Assembly (NCBI RefSeq): GCF_000243715.2
Contig: NZ_AHMO02000004.1
Location: forward strand, 374,501-438,500
Direction of reading: 5' to 3'
Length of the DNA stretch: 64,000 nucleotides
Source of the DNA: Leptospira broomii serovar Hurstbridge str. 5399
GTDB lineage: Bacteria > Spirochaetota > Leptospiria > Leptospirales > Leptospiraceae
In this document: piece by piece, positions 1 to 8,967 of the stretch
Layout of the letters: every line of letters begins with the position of its first letter
Numbering within the stretch: position 1 is the stretch's first letter
Position numbers and translations under genes: made by a program
Notes under the pieces: model-generated
Told to the model about the DNA's origin: nothing
The model's input: the letters and a program-made list of their open reading frames with translations, nothing else
Databases searched by the model: none

Positions 1-1
1 T

Positions 2-1045
2 AGGCCTCAGATAACCGTGTTAGACCAGCGCTCCCATATTGCAGGGAACTGTAATACTTATCGAGATCCATCGACTGGAGTTATGCTCCACGAGTATGGC
101 CCTCATATTTTCCATACGGATGACCTGGATACTTGGGAATATGTGAACTCCTTTGTTCGATTCAGACCCTTCATCAATAGGGTTAAAGGTGTTCATCAAG
201 GCACGGTATATTCGTTACCGGTAAATCTTCATACGATCAATCAACTTTTCGGAACTCAGTTAGGACCCGAAGACGCGAAGAAATTCCTCAAGACTCAAGC
301 CGCGTCCGATATCGATGAACCTGCGAATTTCGAGGAACAGGCTTTGAAATTTCTAGGAGAGAAAATATATAAAGCCTTCTTTTACGGCTATACGCGGAAA
401 CAATGGGGCTGCGATCCTAAGGAACTCCCCGCGTCGATTCTGAAACGGTTGCCCGTTCGATTTAATTACGACGATAACTACTATGCGGATCCGTATCAAG
501 GCATTCCGGAAGAAGGCTATACTGAAATCGTTCGCAAGATGTTGAATCATTCGAATATACGTGTGGAGTTGGAAAGAAAGTTTTTACCGGAACGAGATTT
601 GGCCGGCTTTGATCATGTTTTTTATACGGGGCCGATTGACGAGTTTTTCTCCTTTCGTCACGGCCGACTAGGCTATAGAACGGTGACTTTCGAGCGCAAT
701 GAAGGTGAAGGCGATTACCAAGGTAATGCGGTATTAAATTATTGCGATGTCGAGGTTCCTTGGACGCGAATTCACGAGCATAAACATTTCGCTCCATGGG
801 AAGTTCATGAACGGACCGTCTGGTTCAAAGAATTCAGTAAGGAGACTTCGCCTAATGATATTCCTTATTATCCTAAGAGATTAAACGAAGATATGGAAAA
901 ATTCGCTAAATATGAAGCGGAAGCGGCGCAGCAAACCAAGGTCACTTTTTTAGGTAGATTAGCCACATATAGATATATGGATATGCATCACGTGATTAAA
1001 GAGGCAAGGGCGGTCGCGAAAGAATTTATCGGGAAAGCGAAATAA
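2..1045 (+). CDS. glf: UDP-galactopyranose mutase, 5' end outside window
   Basis: This flavoenzyme converts UDP-galactopyranose to UDP-galactofuranose, the donor for galactofuranose in surface glycans. The reading frame is open from base 2, with no start inside the family's N-terminal Rossmann region. The first visible residues (TVLDQRSHIAGN) match the second strand of the FAD-binding fold, so about 30 residues are missing to the left. The HEYGPHIFHTDD segment and the FFYGYTRKQWG segment are typical of the family. The gene ends at TAA 1043-1045, only 10 bp from the end of a convergent GlfT2-like galactofuranosyltransferase, which fits a joint role in galactofuranose-containing LPS or glycolipid. 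The GTG at 17 is an internal valine codon, not a start. Confidence 0.93.
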   Translation, partial: RPQITVLDQRSHIAGNCNTYRDPSTGVMLHEYGPHIFHTDDLDTWEYVNSFVRFRPFINRVKGVHQGTVYSLPVNLHTINQLFGTQLGPEDAKKFLKTQAASDIDEPANFEEQALKFLGEKIYKAFFYGYTRKQWGCDPKELPASILKRLPVRFNYDDNYYADPYQGIPEEGYTEIVRKMLNHSNIRVELERKFLPERDLAGFDHVFYTGPIDEFFSFRHGRLGYRTVTFERNEGEGDYQGNAVLNYCDVEVPWTRIHEHKHFAPWEVHERTVWFKEFSKETSPNDIPYYPKRLNEDMEKFAKYEAEAAQQTKVTFLGRLATYRYMDMHHVIKEARAVAKEFIGKAK

Positions 1046-1055
1046 CAGAATTCGC

Positions 1056-2606
1056 TTAATGGTTTAAGTCGATTACGGAATCCTTTTTATTATCCAAATT
1101 CAAATATTCGGACCAAAAAGGAAATTTATAATAACGCTCCGCGTCCTTTCTGATTTTGGCGGAAATTGCCGGAAAAATTTTCCAAATTTGAAACGTTAAA
1201 AACAGGCTCTTAAGAACCAGCGTGATCAAGGAATTCTGCGTCGGTTGCAGTGCAAGGACAGACTTCTGGAGCAGCTCGGCATTTTCCGATTTTGGTAGTT
1301 CGCCTGTTTGAAAGTCGGATAAAGCTTTTAAGGTGTATTCTAATGTAAGACGGTTCATTGAAAATGCGTTCTTTATCAATCGATAAAGCGAAAATTTTAA
1401 GAAATCGCTTCGACCGTATTCTTCGAATCTAAGAACGCTTAAGAAAAGATAATTTCTGATTTGATAATAGTAATTCCATTTTCGCACCTTCTTGGGAAAA
1501 GCTTCGTGCCAAGCTGCGATACCGTTTAAGGTAAGAACTTTCGACCCGTTCCGCAGAGAATACTCGACGTCGTCTCCCTTTAGAAAGAACGGAAGGGGTA
1601 GTCCTAATCTTTTAACCGATTTTACCGGTAGGCAGCAAAACCACCAGCCCGCATATAATCCTTCCTCTCCATTTTCGATCTCGTTTCGAATCAGATTTTC
1701 GGTGACTCTAAGATCGAGATTGCTTCCGTTGATTCGTGTCGATACGCCATTCCACGCCGCGTTTCTTTCATATTGAAGATACGGTATTTCTATATCGATT
1801 AGCCCACCTCCCACAAAATGCTCGGCGTAATCTTCTTTGAGCATTAATATAAATGAATAAACGATTTCCAAAGACGTGATGGAGAATTTAATATCGTCGT
1901 CTAAGAGAAGAATATGACTGAAGGAAAAATCAGAAAGGACCTCGATGATCCCTCGCGTGAATCCTCCGGCGCCGCCCAAATTCGGATTCGGAATTACGCG
2001 TATAAAATCCGGGACATTCTCATCGTTTAGTGTCCGTCCGTTGTCGACGACGTAAGTTTGAATGTTACCTTTTAGGATGGAGGACTTGTGATTGAATATT
2101 CCCGTCTTCAGGTTTTCTAGGTTCTTTTTTATAAAGTCTTCGCGTTTGAAAGTACAGAATACGATCGCGAGTCGTGCATTACTTTTAGTAGAGCCGGAAT
2201 GATAGCCTGCGCCATATATTTCACAACCCGTTTCCGTTGAGATGATTTCAGGGAACAATATATCGCAGTCAATGTGGTTTAAATTAATCTTTCCGCTAAA
2301 ATTTCCCTGGCATTCTTGTTCTAAAAGAACGTCATATTTTAGTCCCGCCTTCGTTAATTTCGCTCCGACAATTCGAGCGGAAAATTTTCCCTTTCCTTCA
2401 AAGCATATTTCTAGATCGGAGACGGTCGTGTATTTCTTCCATTTTCGTACCGAAAATGAATTGAAATAAGTGCAGAAGCTTACGTTGGCTCCTGGACTCA
2501 GTAATAAACGATCAAGTACAATCGATGTGAGACCTCTACTTTTTAGATAAAGTTCGGATTCTTCCGTTTTATCTTCGGGGCCGAATCGGATTTCGTACAA
2601 TTGCAT
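1056..2606 (-). CDS. GlfT2-like galactofuranosyltransferase
   Basis: This 516-residue glycosyltransferase probably adds galactofuranose to a surface polysaccharide. It has an N-terminal beta-rich region (about residues 1-130), then a GT-A domain starting near residue 145 (LAIVFCTFKRED). The metal-binding DDD lies at 236-238, and a later GDDVEYSLR segment is followed by a conserved AWHEAF motif, as in mycobacterial GlfT2-type enzymes. The C-terminal part is helical. It converges on glf, and the next gene on the same strand (2615-3385) is another GT2 enzyme 8 bp upstream, so the two are probably co-transcribed. The family call rests on domain order and motifs. The exact acceptor cannot be read from sequence. 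Confidence 0.8.
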   Translation of the reverse strand: MQLYEIRFGPEDKTEESELYLKSRGLTSIVLDRLLLSPGANVSFCTYFNSFSVRKWKKYTTVSDLEICFEGKGKFSARIVGAKLTKAGLKYDVLLEQECQGNFSGKINLNHIDCDILFPEIISTETGCEIYGAGYHSGSTKSNARLAIVFCTFKREDFIKKNLENLKTGIFNHKSSILKGNIQTYVVDNGRTLNDENVPDFIRVIPNPNLGGAGGFTRGIIEVLSDFSFSHILLLDDDIKFSITSLEIVYSFILMLKEDYAEHFVGGGLIDIEIPYLQYERNAAWNGVSTRINGSNLDLRVTENLIRNEIENGEEGLYAGWWFCCLPVKSVKRLGLPLPFFLKGDDVEYSLRNGSKVLTLNGIAAWHEAFPKKVRKWNYYYQIRNYLFLSVLRFEEYGRSDFLKFSLYRLIKNAFSMNRLTLEYTLKALSDFQTGELPKSENAELLQKSVLALQPTQNSLITLVLKSLFLTFQIWKIFPAISAKIRKDAERYYKFPFWSEYLNLDNKKDSVIDLNH

Positions 2607-2614
2607 GAGTAAAA

Positions 2615-3385
2615 TTAGATTCGATTAAAGTAGTATTTTTTCAAGGCTACTATGCCCCATACGCCAGTATAAAACGCGGCTGGAATCCAACCGAGCTTTT
2701 CCCGATTTTTCAGCATTCGGAAGTGGGGGAGAATTACGTTTTTCTTATTGGATGTCAGGGCTCCCTTTCTTACGCGGTAGCTGGCGAGTATTTTAGGGTT
2801 TCCGACGCTGTACGGGATCTTTTTAAGAATGTCCAGCCAAAGTGCATAATCGTCTCGAAGACTTTTTAAACTTACGTCGAAATACATTTTCCCTAGAGTT
2901 TCAGTGTCGTAGATCGCCGTTAAAAGACCTACGCGATTATATAGCAGATTCTGCCGATAGGTGATCGGCCCGCCGGTCGCCATATACGGCTTCAAAATCT
3001 CCCGATCGGATTCGTCTACGATCCGATAAGATGAAAAAGAAAAGGCCACTTTCTCATCCTGCATCAATTTGATTTGTTCGCTCAGGAATTCGGGGTCCCA
3101 AAGATCATCGGCATCCAAGAAAGCTATATAACGACCTCTGGCTGCCAGAATTCCTTGATTACGACTATCCGCAGATCCTGAATTTCTTTCCTTGAAAATG
3201 GATTTGATTCTGGAATCCTTCTTCGAATAGGTTTGCATAATCTCGCGACTGGAATCTTTGGACTGATCATCGACCAAAAGCAATTCCCAGGCTCCGTATT
3301 TCTGATTTAATACACTCTCTATGCTGGCTGCTATAAATTTCTCCGCGTTGTAAACGGGCATGATGATGGATACGAGTTGTGTCAT
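2615..3385 (-). CDS. glycosyltransferase family 2
   Basis: This 256-residue GT-A enzyme probably transfers a sugar from a nucleotide donor to a surface glycan. It opens with VSIIMPVYNAEKFIAASIES, the classic GT2 start, followed by LLVDDQSKDSS and the DXD-type FLDADDLWDP motif near residue 115. A short basic C-terminal tail (GIVALKKYYFNRI) may touch the membrane. The length is normal for a single-domain GT2 protein. It lies 8 bp upstream of the GlfT2-like gene on the same strand, and is divergent from the DASS transporter across 178 bp that must hold both promoters. Donor and acceptor are unknown. Confidence 0.85.
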   Translation of the reverse strand: MTQLVSIIMPVYNAEKFIAASIESVLNQKYGAWELLLVDDQSKDSSREIMQTYSKKDSRIKSIFKERNSGSADSRNQGILAARGRYIAFLDADDLWDPEFLSEQIKLMQDEKVAFSFSSYRIVDESDREILKPYMATGGPITYRQNLLYNRVGLLTAIYDTETLGKMYFDVSLKSLRDDYALWLDILKKIPYSVGNPKILASYRVRKGALTSNKKNVILPHFRMLKNREKLGWIPAAFYTGVWGIVALKKYYFNRI

Positions 3386-3563
3386 TAGGATAGCTTCTGA
3401 ATTGAAGTCATTTTTTTCCGCAGAGTTCGTCGGACTACAATTTTTTATGCCGACTAATTCGATGAAAGATTAAGATGGAGTTCCCGCACTAAAGATTGAC
3501 AGAATACGAACTTGTTGTTGGAATTCCCGAACGTTCCTATTCCGTTTCCTCGATTAAAATCAT

Positions 3564-4973
3564 ATGACCCATACGTTCATAAAGCTCTTAGTTTCGATCC
3601 TTCTCTCCGCCGTCCCTCCTCTCTGTTCCTATTTCGGCTGGCTTCCGTATTCGGTCGGAGCCATGTTTTCCATATTGTTGCTCGCCGCGTGTTTTTGGAT
3701 TTTCGAAGTGATTCCCGGACATGCGACTTCCCTGCTTGTCATTTTTTTAGAAATTCTGCTCTTCTCTAATCCGGGGAAATGGGAATTTTTGAATTTGCTT
3801 AAACCGATAAACGTTAAGGCCCTTGCGCCGAGCGTATTTCTTACTGCGATTGCCGACTCTGCCGTGATTCTCTTTTTGGGAAGTTTTGCATTAGCCAAGG
3901 GATGCGTAAAGGTCGGGGTTGATAGATGGCTGGCGAATAGAATTCTTCCTTTTTTCGGTAATTCTCCCCGTTTTGTTTTAATGGGTTTAATGCTAGTTAC
4001 TGCAGGTATCTCTCTTTGGATGAGTAATACCGCAACCGCTTCCTTAATGATCGCGTTAGTGTTTCCTTTATTGCAGATTTTGCCGACGGATGAAAAGTTT
4101 CGGAAAGGGATTTTAATAGGAATTCCATTCGCGGCGAATTTGGGAGGAATCGGAACGCCGATCGGTTCTCCGCCTAATATAATAGCTTTTGCTAATTTAA
4201 AAAATCATGGTTTTGGAGATTCCATTTCTTTCGGCTCCTGGATGCTAGTCGCAATTCCTTTGCTACTGATATTATTGTTTTTTGCATGGATTTGGATTTT
4301 GAAAGCGTTTCCACCCAGCACCGGATTGAAGCTTTCTTTGAGCTTCGCCGAAGAGAACGATAAGGCATCAAGACATAAATTGCATTTTGTGTTAGCTAGT
4401 TTCCTTTTTACCGTATGCCTTTGGCTGTCCGAATCGTTTCACGGAATTCCTGCAGGAGTCGTGGCCATGCTGCCTCTGATCCTATTTACTTCTTTCGGTA
4501 TTTTAGGTTCGAATGATATTCGTTCTCTAGAGTGGGACGTATTGATTCTAGTGGCGGGAGGGATCGCGTTAGGTACCGGGATCGAAAAGAGTGGTGCGGG
4601 AGAATGGTTCGGGTCTTTGATCGGCTCAAAGGCCGGACCCGGGGAAAGTCTTTGGGTTCTAGCACTTTTCTTCTCGGTCGGATTGTTGCTTTCGACATTT
4701 TTATCCAATACGGCAACCGCAAATTTGCTCGTTCCATTAGCCCTACCTGTAGCGGCTCTACTTTTGCCTGGCGACGAGGCGTATGTGATCCAGCTAGTAT
4801 TGGGAACGGCCTTGGGAGCCTCTCTCGCAATGTCTTTACCTGTTTCCACTCCTCCGAATGCAGTCGCATATGCCGTCGGCGGATTCGAGATAAAAGATAT
4901 GGCGAAAATCGGGATTCGAATCGGATTGCTAGGATTAGCTCTAGTTCTTCTCGGATTTTTTATCTTCGGTTAA
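3564..4973 (+). CDS. DASS/SLC13 family Na+-anion symporter
   Basis: This 469-residue, strongly hydrophobic inner-membrane protein probably imports dicarboxylates, sulfate or another divalent anion with sodium. The two family-defining SNT motifs, one per inverted repeat half, are at residues 154-156 (WMSNTATAS) and 381-383 (FLSNTATAN). The accompanying proline-rich loops (GTPIGSPPNIIAF and PVSTPPNAVAY) are also present. About a dozen membrane segments can be seen, and the length is usual for the family. The next gene begins 6 bp downstream, so the two are likely co-transcribed although their functions look unrelated. Substrate cannot be assigned from sequence. Confidence 0.88.
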   Translation: MTHTFIKLLVSILLSAVPPLCSYFGWLPYSVGAMFSILLLAACFWIFEVIPGHATSLLVIFLEILLFSNPGKWEFLNLLKPINVKALAPSVFLTAIADSAVILFLGSFALAKGCVKVGVDRWLANRILPFFGNSPRFVLMGLMLVTAGISLWMSNTATASLMIALVFPLLQILPTDEKFRKGILIGIPFAANLGGIGTPIGSPPNIIAFANLKNHGFGDSISFGSWMLVAIPLLLILLFFAWIWILKAFPPSTGLKLSLSFAEENDKASRHKLHFVLASFLFTVCLWLSESFHGIPAGVVAMLPLILFTSFGILGSNDIRSLEWDVLILVAGGIALGTGIEKSGAGEWFGSLIGSKAGPGESLWVLALFFSVGLLLSTFLSNTATANLLVPLALPVAALLLPGDEAYVIQLVLGTALGASLAMSLPVSTPPNAVAYAVGGFEIKDMAKIGIRIGLLGLALVLLGFFIFG

Positions 4974-4979
4974 CGAATA

Positions 4980-5909
4980 ATGATGAAAGTTTTACTTACC
5001 GGATCTAGCGGTTTCGTCGGAAGTCGCCTTATCCCGCTTTTAAAGTCGCAGGGCATTCAAACAATCGTTGTGTCCTCGAACCGCCTAGCAGCCGGCGATA
5101 CCGGAGAATTGGACGGGCTATTGTCGAAGCAATCGGGACAGATCGACGCAATCGTGCATTTAGGAGGGCGTGCTCATATCGTTCATGATAAGGACGACGA
5201 TCCGAAGCTTGCTTTCTTTAAGGCGAACGTCGAGACTACAAAACTTTTAGCGGAGTTTGCGATCCGGTATAAGATTCGGAAATTCATTTATATCAGTTCG
5301 GTAAAGGCTTTGGGGGAACGATCTCCGACCGACGAGCCGCTGACAGTCGAAGATGAACCGAAACCGGAAGACGACTACGGTAAAAGCAAGTTGGAAGCGG
5401 AAGATACGTTACGCTCCATTTGCTCACATGAGTTCCTACAGTACACGATTCTTCGTCCGCCATTGATCGTCGGATCCGGAGCAAAAGGAAATCTGAATCG
5501 ACTCACTTGGCTCGTAAGAAAAGGAATCCCGCTGCCGTTCGCCGGGATTAAGAATAAAAGAAGCCTAGTTGGTGTTCGAAATTTCTGCGATGCAATATTG
5601 TTTAGTTTGATTCACGCAAGTACGGACAATAAAATTTTTCTAGTCAGCGATTCTTCGCTTTCCACACCTGAACTCTTTCGGTATTTTTCGGAGGCTCTCG
5701 GAGTACGAGATTCGCTCTTCTACTTTCCTCAGGGTATTCTCCGTCTTTTGCGACTATTACCGGGACTAGGCGGAATAATCGATCGCTTGTGCGGATCCCT
5801 AGAGATCGATTCGTCTCCTTTGCTTGAACTGGGCTGGAATCCTAAAGTACCGATTCAAGAAGAAATACGAGCCCTTTGTTCCGATTCGAAGATAGACGCT
5901 TCGAATTGA
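4980..5909 (+). CDS. NAD-dependent epimerase/dehydratase (extended SDR)
   Basis: This 309-residue extended short-chain dehydrogenase probably acts on a nucleotide sugar (4-epimerase, dehydratase or reductase type). The Rossmann motif GSSGFVG is at residues 8-14, the catalytic YGKSK (Tyr133, Lys137) follows the usual ISS strand near 105-107, and HLGGRAH is close to the motif seen in WbpV/WcaG-type proteins. It starts 6 bp after the DASS transporter stop. ATGATG offers two starts, 4980 and 4983. Its nearness to the glycosyltransferases suggests a role in LPS sugar supply, but the product is not determined by sequence. Confidence 0.82.
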   Translation: MMKVLLTGSSGFVGSRLIPLLKSQGIQTIVVSSNRLAAGDTGELDGLLSKQSGQIDAIVHLGGRAHIVHDKDDDPKLAFFKANVETTKLLAEFAIRYKIRKFIYISSVKALGERSPTDEPLTVEDEPKPEDDYGKSKLEAEDTLRSICSHEFLQYTILRPPLIVGSGAKGNLNRLTWLVRKGIPLPFAGIKNKRSLVGVRNFCDAILFSLIHASTDNKIFLVSDSSLSTPELFRYFSEALGVRDSLFYFPQGILRLLRLLPGLGGIIDRLCGSLEIDSSPLLELGWNPKVPIQEEIRALCSDSKIDASN

Positions 5910-6000
5910 ATTCTTCATATTCTCATTTCCTTTAAATCTCCACTTTCCCTCCCTCAAAACTTATTTCCAAATTCCGTTCATCTTTCATAATGGTCGGGCG

Positions 6001-7275
6001 ATGGGATTCCGCTTCAAACTCAGCAAATACTTTAATTCAGCACGATCTCATTTAGTCTTTCTCCCATCGGTCATGCTCGGTTGCGCGTTCATCTTAGGAT
6101 GCGCTAGCTCTTCCAAAACTCCCGCTTCACCCCCTCCAGTAACTTCGGCGTCGGAAACTTCCGGGTTTGCCGACCAGCTTCGCAGCGGGTTTGAAAAACT
6201 AATCGGGCAGGAGGATGATCCTGAAGTTTTAAAAGTTCTCGTCGGCGGGGACGTCATGTTCAATTGGGGAATTCGCGATACGATTCGAGCTAAGGGAGAG
6301 TTAGCGCCAGTCCAAGGATTGAAAAGTATATTCGAAGAAGTTGATTTACGAATGTTGAATCTAGAAACCCCGGTCGTATCGGAAAAATCCTGGGATTTAG
6401 GTAAGTCTTATGTGTTCCAAGCGAAGGATAAAGATTTGGACTCCTTGTCTTATTTGGGAGTGGATCTTGTTTTTTTAGGAAACAATCATGCCATGGATCA
6501 CGGGTTGGAAGGGATCGCCGAGACTAGAAAATTCCTAAAAAACAGAGGGATTTCGTTTATCGGTGCCGGTAAAAATTTGGATGAAGCTTTAGGTCCTTGG
6601 TCTCTCGAAAAAAAAGGAACTAAGCTTCTCGTTTATTCCGCTACGAACGTAGCCGAAACTCGCGAGAATTATGCGAGTGATAAACCCGGAGTATTGTACT
6701 TCGAGCCGTCGGTCATCTTACCGAGCTTAAAAAAAGATCCGCCAATCGTTCCGGAAAAATTCAGAAAGAAAGGTCGAAAGTTCAAAAAAGTAAGGGCGGT
6801 TGCCCCTTTACGTAGAACGACCATCCTCGATTCGGGGTTTAGAATCGTGTCGCTTCATTGGGGGGTGGAATACTCTCCTCTTCCTACTAAAGAACAGCGA
6901 GATCAGGCAAGACTTTTACTTGAAAACGGAGTTCAAGTGATCGTGGGTCATCATCCTCATATTCCCCAAGGAATTGAGAAAATCGGTCGAGGGCTCGTAT
7001 TCTATTCGCTGGGGAATCTTATTTTCGGAAGCCGTAATACCTATCTAAACCACAACCTGATCGCGATACTTCATGTAAAAAAGGGAAAATTGCTTCGAGC
7101 CGAACTTGTGCCGATCTTTGGAAAATTCCAAACGACAATTCATCAAGTGAGACCGCTGGAAGGGGACGAAGCTAAGGCATTTCTAAGGGAAATCGCCGTT
7201 CTATCGGAGGATTTAGGAACTAAGATTCGAATCGAAGGAGATCGAGGCTGGATTGATTTAGAGGACTTGAAATAA
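6001..7275 (+). CDS. CapA-family metallophosphatase-like lipoprotein
   Basis: This 424-residue protein belongs to the CapA/PgsA family, which has a calcineurin-like fold and is linked to poly-gamma-glutamate or capsule export. It has a basic N-terminus, a hydrophobic stretch and a spirochaete-style lipobox ending at Cys34 (FILGC), then a Ser/Pro-rich linker, so it is probably a membrane-anchored lipoprotein. Motifs include GGDVMF (82-87), GNNHAMDHG (160-168), a downstream HWGVEY and VGHHPHIPQG, all typical metal-site segments. No cap or pgs partners are adjacent. It may act in envelope polymer metabolism rather than a true capsule. The Shine-Dalgarno sequence before ATG 6001 is weak. Confidence 0.82.
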   Translation: MGFRFKLSKYFNSARSHLVFLPSVMLGCAFILGCASSSKTPASPPPVTSASETSGFADQLRSGFEKLIGQEDDPEVLKVLVGGDVMFNWGIRDTIRAKGELAPVQGLKSIFEEVDLRMLNLETPVVSEKSWDLGKSYVFQAKDKDLDSLSYLGVDLVFLGNNHAMDHGLEGIAETRKFLKNRGISFIGAGKNLDEALGPWSLEKKGTKLLVYSATNVAETRENYASDKPGVLYFEPSVILPSLKKDPPIVPEKFRKKGRKFKKVRAVAPLRRTTILDSGFRIVSLHWGVEYSPLPTKEQRDQARLLLENGVQVIVGHHPHIPQGIEKIGRGLVFYSLGNLIFGSRNTYLNHNLIAILHVKKGKLLRAELVPIFGKFQTTIHQVRPLEGDEAKAFLREIAVLSEDLGTKIRIEGDRGWIDLEDLK

Positions 7276-7389
7276 GCGGCTTAGGCTTTGTAGGAAGAAA
7301 TAAATTAGTCTTTCTAATTTGCAATTTTGCTGATATATCATACTTGACCCCTCGACCTGCTGCACAAAAATAGGGGAAAATCCGATTCT

Positions 7390-7411
7390 TCTGCTCGCCG
7401 CGAATCGCAGA
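7390..7411 (+). promoter_or_regulatory. stem-loop in rpsF leader
   Basis: TCTGC at 7390-7394 can pair with GCAGA at 7407-7411, leaving a 12-base loop, 26 bases ahead of the rpsF start. Leaders of rpsF operons are often bound by S6:S18 in other bacteria. I cannot match this hairpin to that motif in detail, so it is a candidate only. A TTGACC at 7344-7349 could be the -35 of the operon promoter, but the -10 is poor. Confidence 0.25.
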
Positions 7412-7436
7412 CGGGCTTTTTCCATAGGAGAAACTT

Positions 7437-7712
7437 TTGAGAAACTACGAGATAACCACAATTACGCGTTCTACCGCGAAGGAAGCTGCTAAGACTGAAG
7501 TTGTTGACATCTTCAAAAAGCATTCCGTCAACGTGACCGCCGAAGAAGATTGGGGCCAAAAAAAACTTTGGCATCCCATTAAACACCAGGACTACGGGAC
7601 CTACACCCATTTCAAGGTAAACGCAGAACAAGCAGCAATCGAAAAGGTAGAACGAGACTTCAAGCTAAACCAGAATCTTCTCCGTTCTATGATCGTCCGG
7701 CTCAATGGCTAA
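7437..7712 (+). CDS. rpsF: 30S ribosomal protein S6
   Basis: S6 binds the central domain of 16S rRNA together with S18. The 91-residue product has the typical YEITTITRS opening strand and the WGQKKLWHPIKHQDYGTY segment, and is normal in length. The start is TTG at 7437, supported by AGGAG at 7426-7430 with a 6-base spacer; there is no ATG in a better place. It heads a ribosomal/replication operon and overlaps ssb by 8 bases. Confidence 0.95.
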   Translation: MRNYEITTITRSTAKEAAKTEVVDIFKKHSVNVTAEEDWGQKKLWHPIKHQDYGTYTHFKVNAEQAAIEKVERDFKLNQNLLRSMIVRLNG

Positions 7713-8145
7713 CGATATCAATCGGGTGACCCTGGTTGGGCGCCTAACCCGAGATCCGGAATTTAAGACGGTGAACGGGACTTCCTTGGTGAATTTTTCC
7801 CTGGCTAACGGCCGTACCTACGTCTCCAACGGTGAGAAGAAAGAGGAAACTCATTTTTTCGACTGTGAGGCTTGGGGAAAGGGAGCTGATATCATCCAGC
7901 AATACTGCAAAAAGGGCAAGCAGCTCGTCGTCGAAGGACGGCTTAAGCAGGATACCTGGGAAACCATGGAAGGCAAGAAAGCCTCCCGGATCCGGATCGT
8001 CGTGGAGAACTTCCAGATGATCGGAGCAAAGGAAAGTGGCGGCGGAGACTACGGTTCATCCGCTACTACTGGCGGATCTTCCTACGCAACCTCTTCGCAC
8101 GAAGAGTTCGGAAGCTCCGGAACCGACGACGACATACCCTTTTAA
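7705..8145 (+). CDS. ssb: single-stranded DNA-binding protein
   Basis: SSB coats single-stranded DNA in replication and repair and recruits partners through its acidic tail. The 146-residue protein has an N-terminal OB fold (NRVTLVGRLTRDPE, then FFDCEAWGKGADI), a Gly/Ser-rich linker near residues 110-130, and the conserved C-terminal DDDIPF tip. The start ATG lies inside rpsF (8-base overlap), consistent with translational coupling. The rpsF-ssb-rpsR order is the classic bacterial arrangement. Confidence 0.96.
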   Translation: MANDINRVTLVGRLTRDPEFKTVNGTSLVNFSLANGRTYVSNGEKKEETHFFDCEAWGKGADIIQQYCKKGKQLVVEGRLKQDTWETMEGKKASRIRIVVENFQMIGAKESGGGDYGSSATTGGSSYATSSHEEFGSSGTDDDIPF

Positions 8146-8160
8146 CGAGGACACGAAACA

Positions 8161-8481
8161 ATGGCAGAGAACGAAGTACAAGAAGAAGTTGGAAGAGCAG
8201 AAGCTTCCATGGACGGCATCCCCACCGGGGAACACGAAGGTGGCCGCCCTCCCAAAAAACAGAATAAATATAAGAAGAAAGTTTGCCGCTTTACTGCGGA
8301 TCCCGAACTTGCAAAGCAGATCAACTATAAGAATATAGAGCTTTTAGAAAGATTCATTACCAACCGTGGTAAGATCATCCCTCGCAGAATTACCGGTACT
8401 TCCGCAAAATACCAAAGAATTCTTGCTCGAGAGATTCGCAAAGCACGTAGTATCGGTCTTCTTCCCTTTAAGGTGAACTGA
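8161..8481 (+). CDS. rpsR: 30S ribosomal protein S18 with N-terminal extension
   Basis: S18 pairs with S6 on the small subunit. The core begins near residue 36 ([13 protein letters not shown]) and contains the conserved [19 protein letters not shown] and [12 protein letters not shown] segments. At 106 residues it is about 30 longer than typical S18 because of an acidic, Gly-rich N-terminal extension. The in-frame upstream codons support ATG 8161, 15 bases after the ssb stop. The gene sits between ssb and rplI in the expected order. Confidence 0.95.
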   Translation: MAENEVQEEVGRAEASMDGIPTGEHEGGRPPKKQNKYKKKVCRFTADPELAKQINYKNIELLERFITNRGKIIPRRITGTSAKYQRILAREIRKARSIGLLPFKVN

Positions 8482-8492
8482 GGAGAGCACGA

Positions 8493-8957
8493 ATGAGAGT
8501 TGTTTTACAAAAAGACGTGTCAAACCTCGGCGATGCCGGGGATATCAAGGAAGTTGCGGACGGATTCGCTCGTAATTACCTTTTTCCGCAACGCTTAGCG
8601 GTTCGCGCCGACGAAGGCAAAACCAAGATGGCGATCCATCAAAAGAGATTAGCGGATCTTAAAAAAGATAAACGTAAAAAGGCGATGGAATCCGTTTCCT
8701 CGGGCTTGAACGGTAAAGAATTCGATATCTTCGTTAAAACCGGCGGCGGAGATAAATTGTTCGGCGCGGTCACTGCAGCAGATGTCGCTTCTCTTTTAAA
8801 GAAAGACGGTTATGAAGTGGATAAGCGTAAGATCGAATTTCCGGAACCCATCCGTAATTTGGGTTCCTATAAATTGAAAGTCCGCTTGGCGGAAGGTATC
8901 CTCCCGACAATCACCGTTAACGTGAAGAAAGAGGAAGAAGCCGTAGCCGAAGGCTGA
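8493..8957 (+). CDS. rplI: 50S ribosomal protein L9
   Basis: L9 is a two-domain protein at the base of the L1 stalk. The N-terminal RNA-binding domain starts [17 protein letters not shown] and contains the typical [14 protein letters not shown] segment. A helical linker is followed by the C-terminal domain ([15 protein letters not shown]). The length of 154 residues is normal, with a short acidic tail. A strong GAGGAG lies just upstream of ATG 8493. It is followed 10 bases later by dnaB, as in many bacteria. Confidence 0.96.
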   Translation: MRVVLQKDVSNLGDAGDIKEVADGFARNYLFPQRLAVRADEGKTKMAIHQKRLADLKKDKRKKAMESVSSGLNGKEFDIFVKTGGGDKLFGAVTAADVASLLKKDGYEVDKRKIEFPEPIRNLGSYKLKVRLAEGILPTITVNVKKEEEAVAEG

Positions 8958-8967
8958 TTTTAGCCAA

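Noticed and set aside
7302..7321. Hairpin AATTAG/CTAATT after the CapA gene as a terminator
   Set aside because: The stem is short and A/T only, with no T-run, so support is too weak.
8036..8338. Plus-strand frame overlapping ssb and rpsR
   Set aside because: It is a shadow frame across two well-conserved genes.
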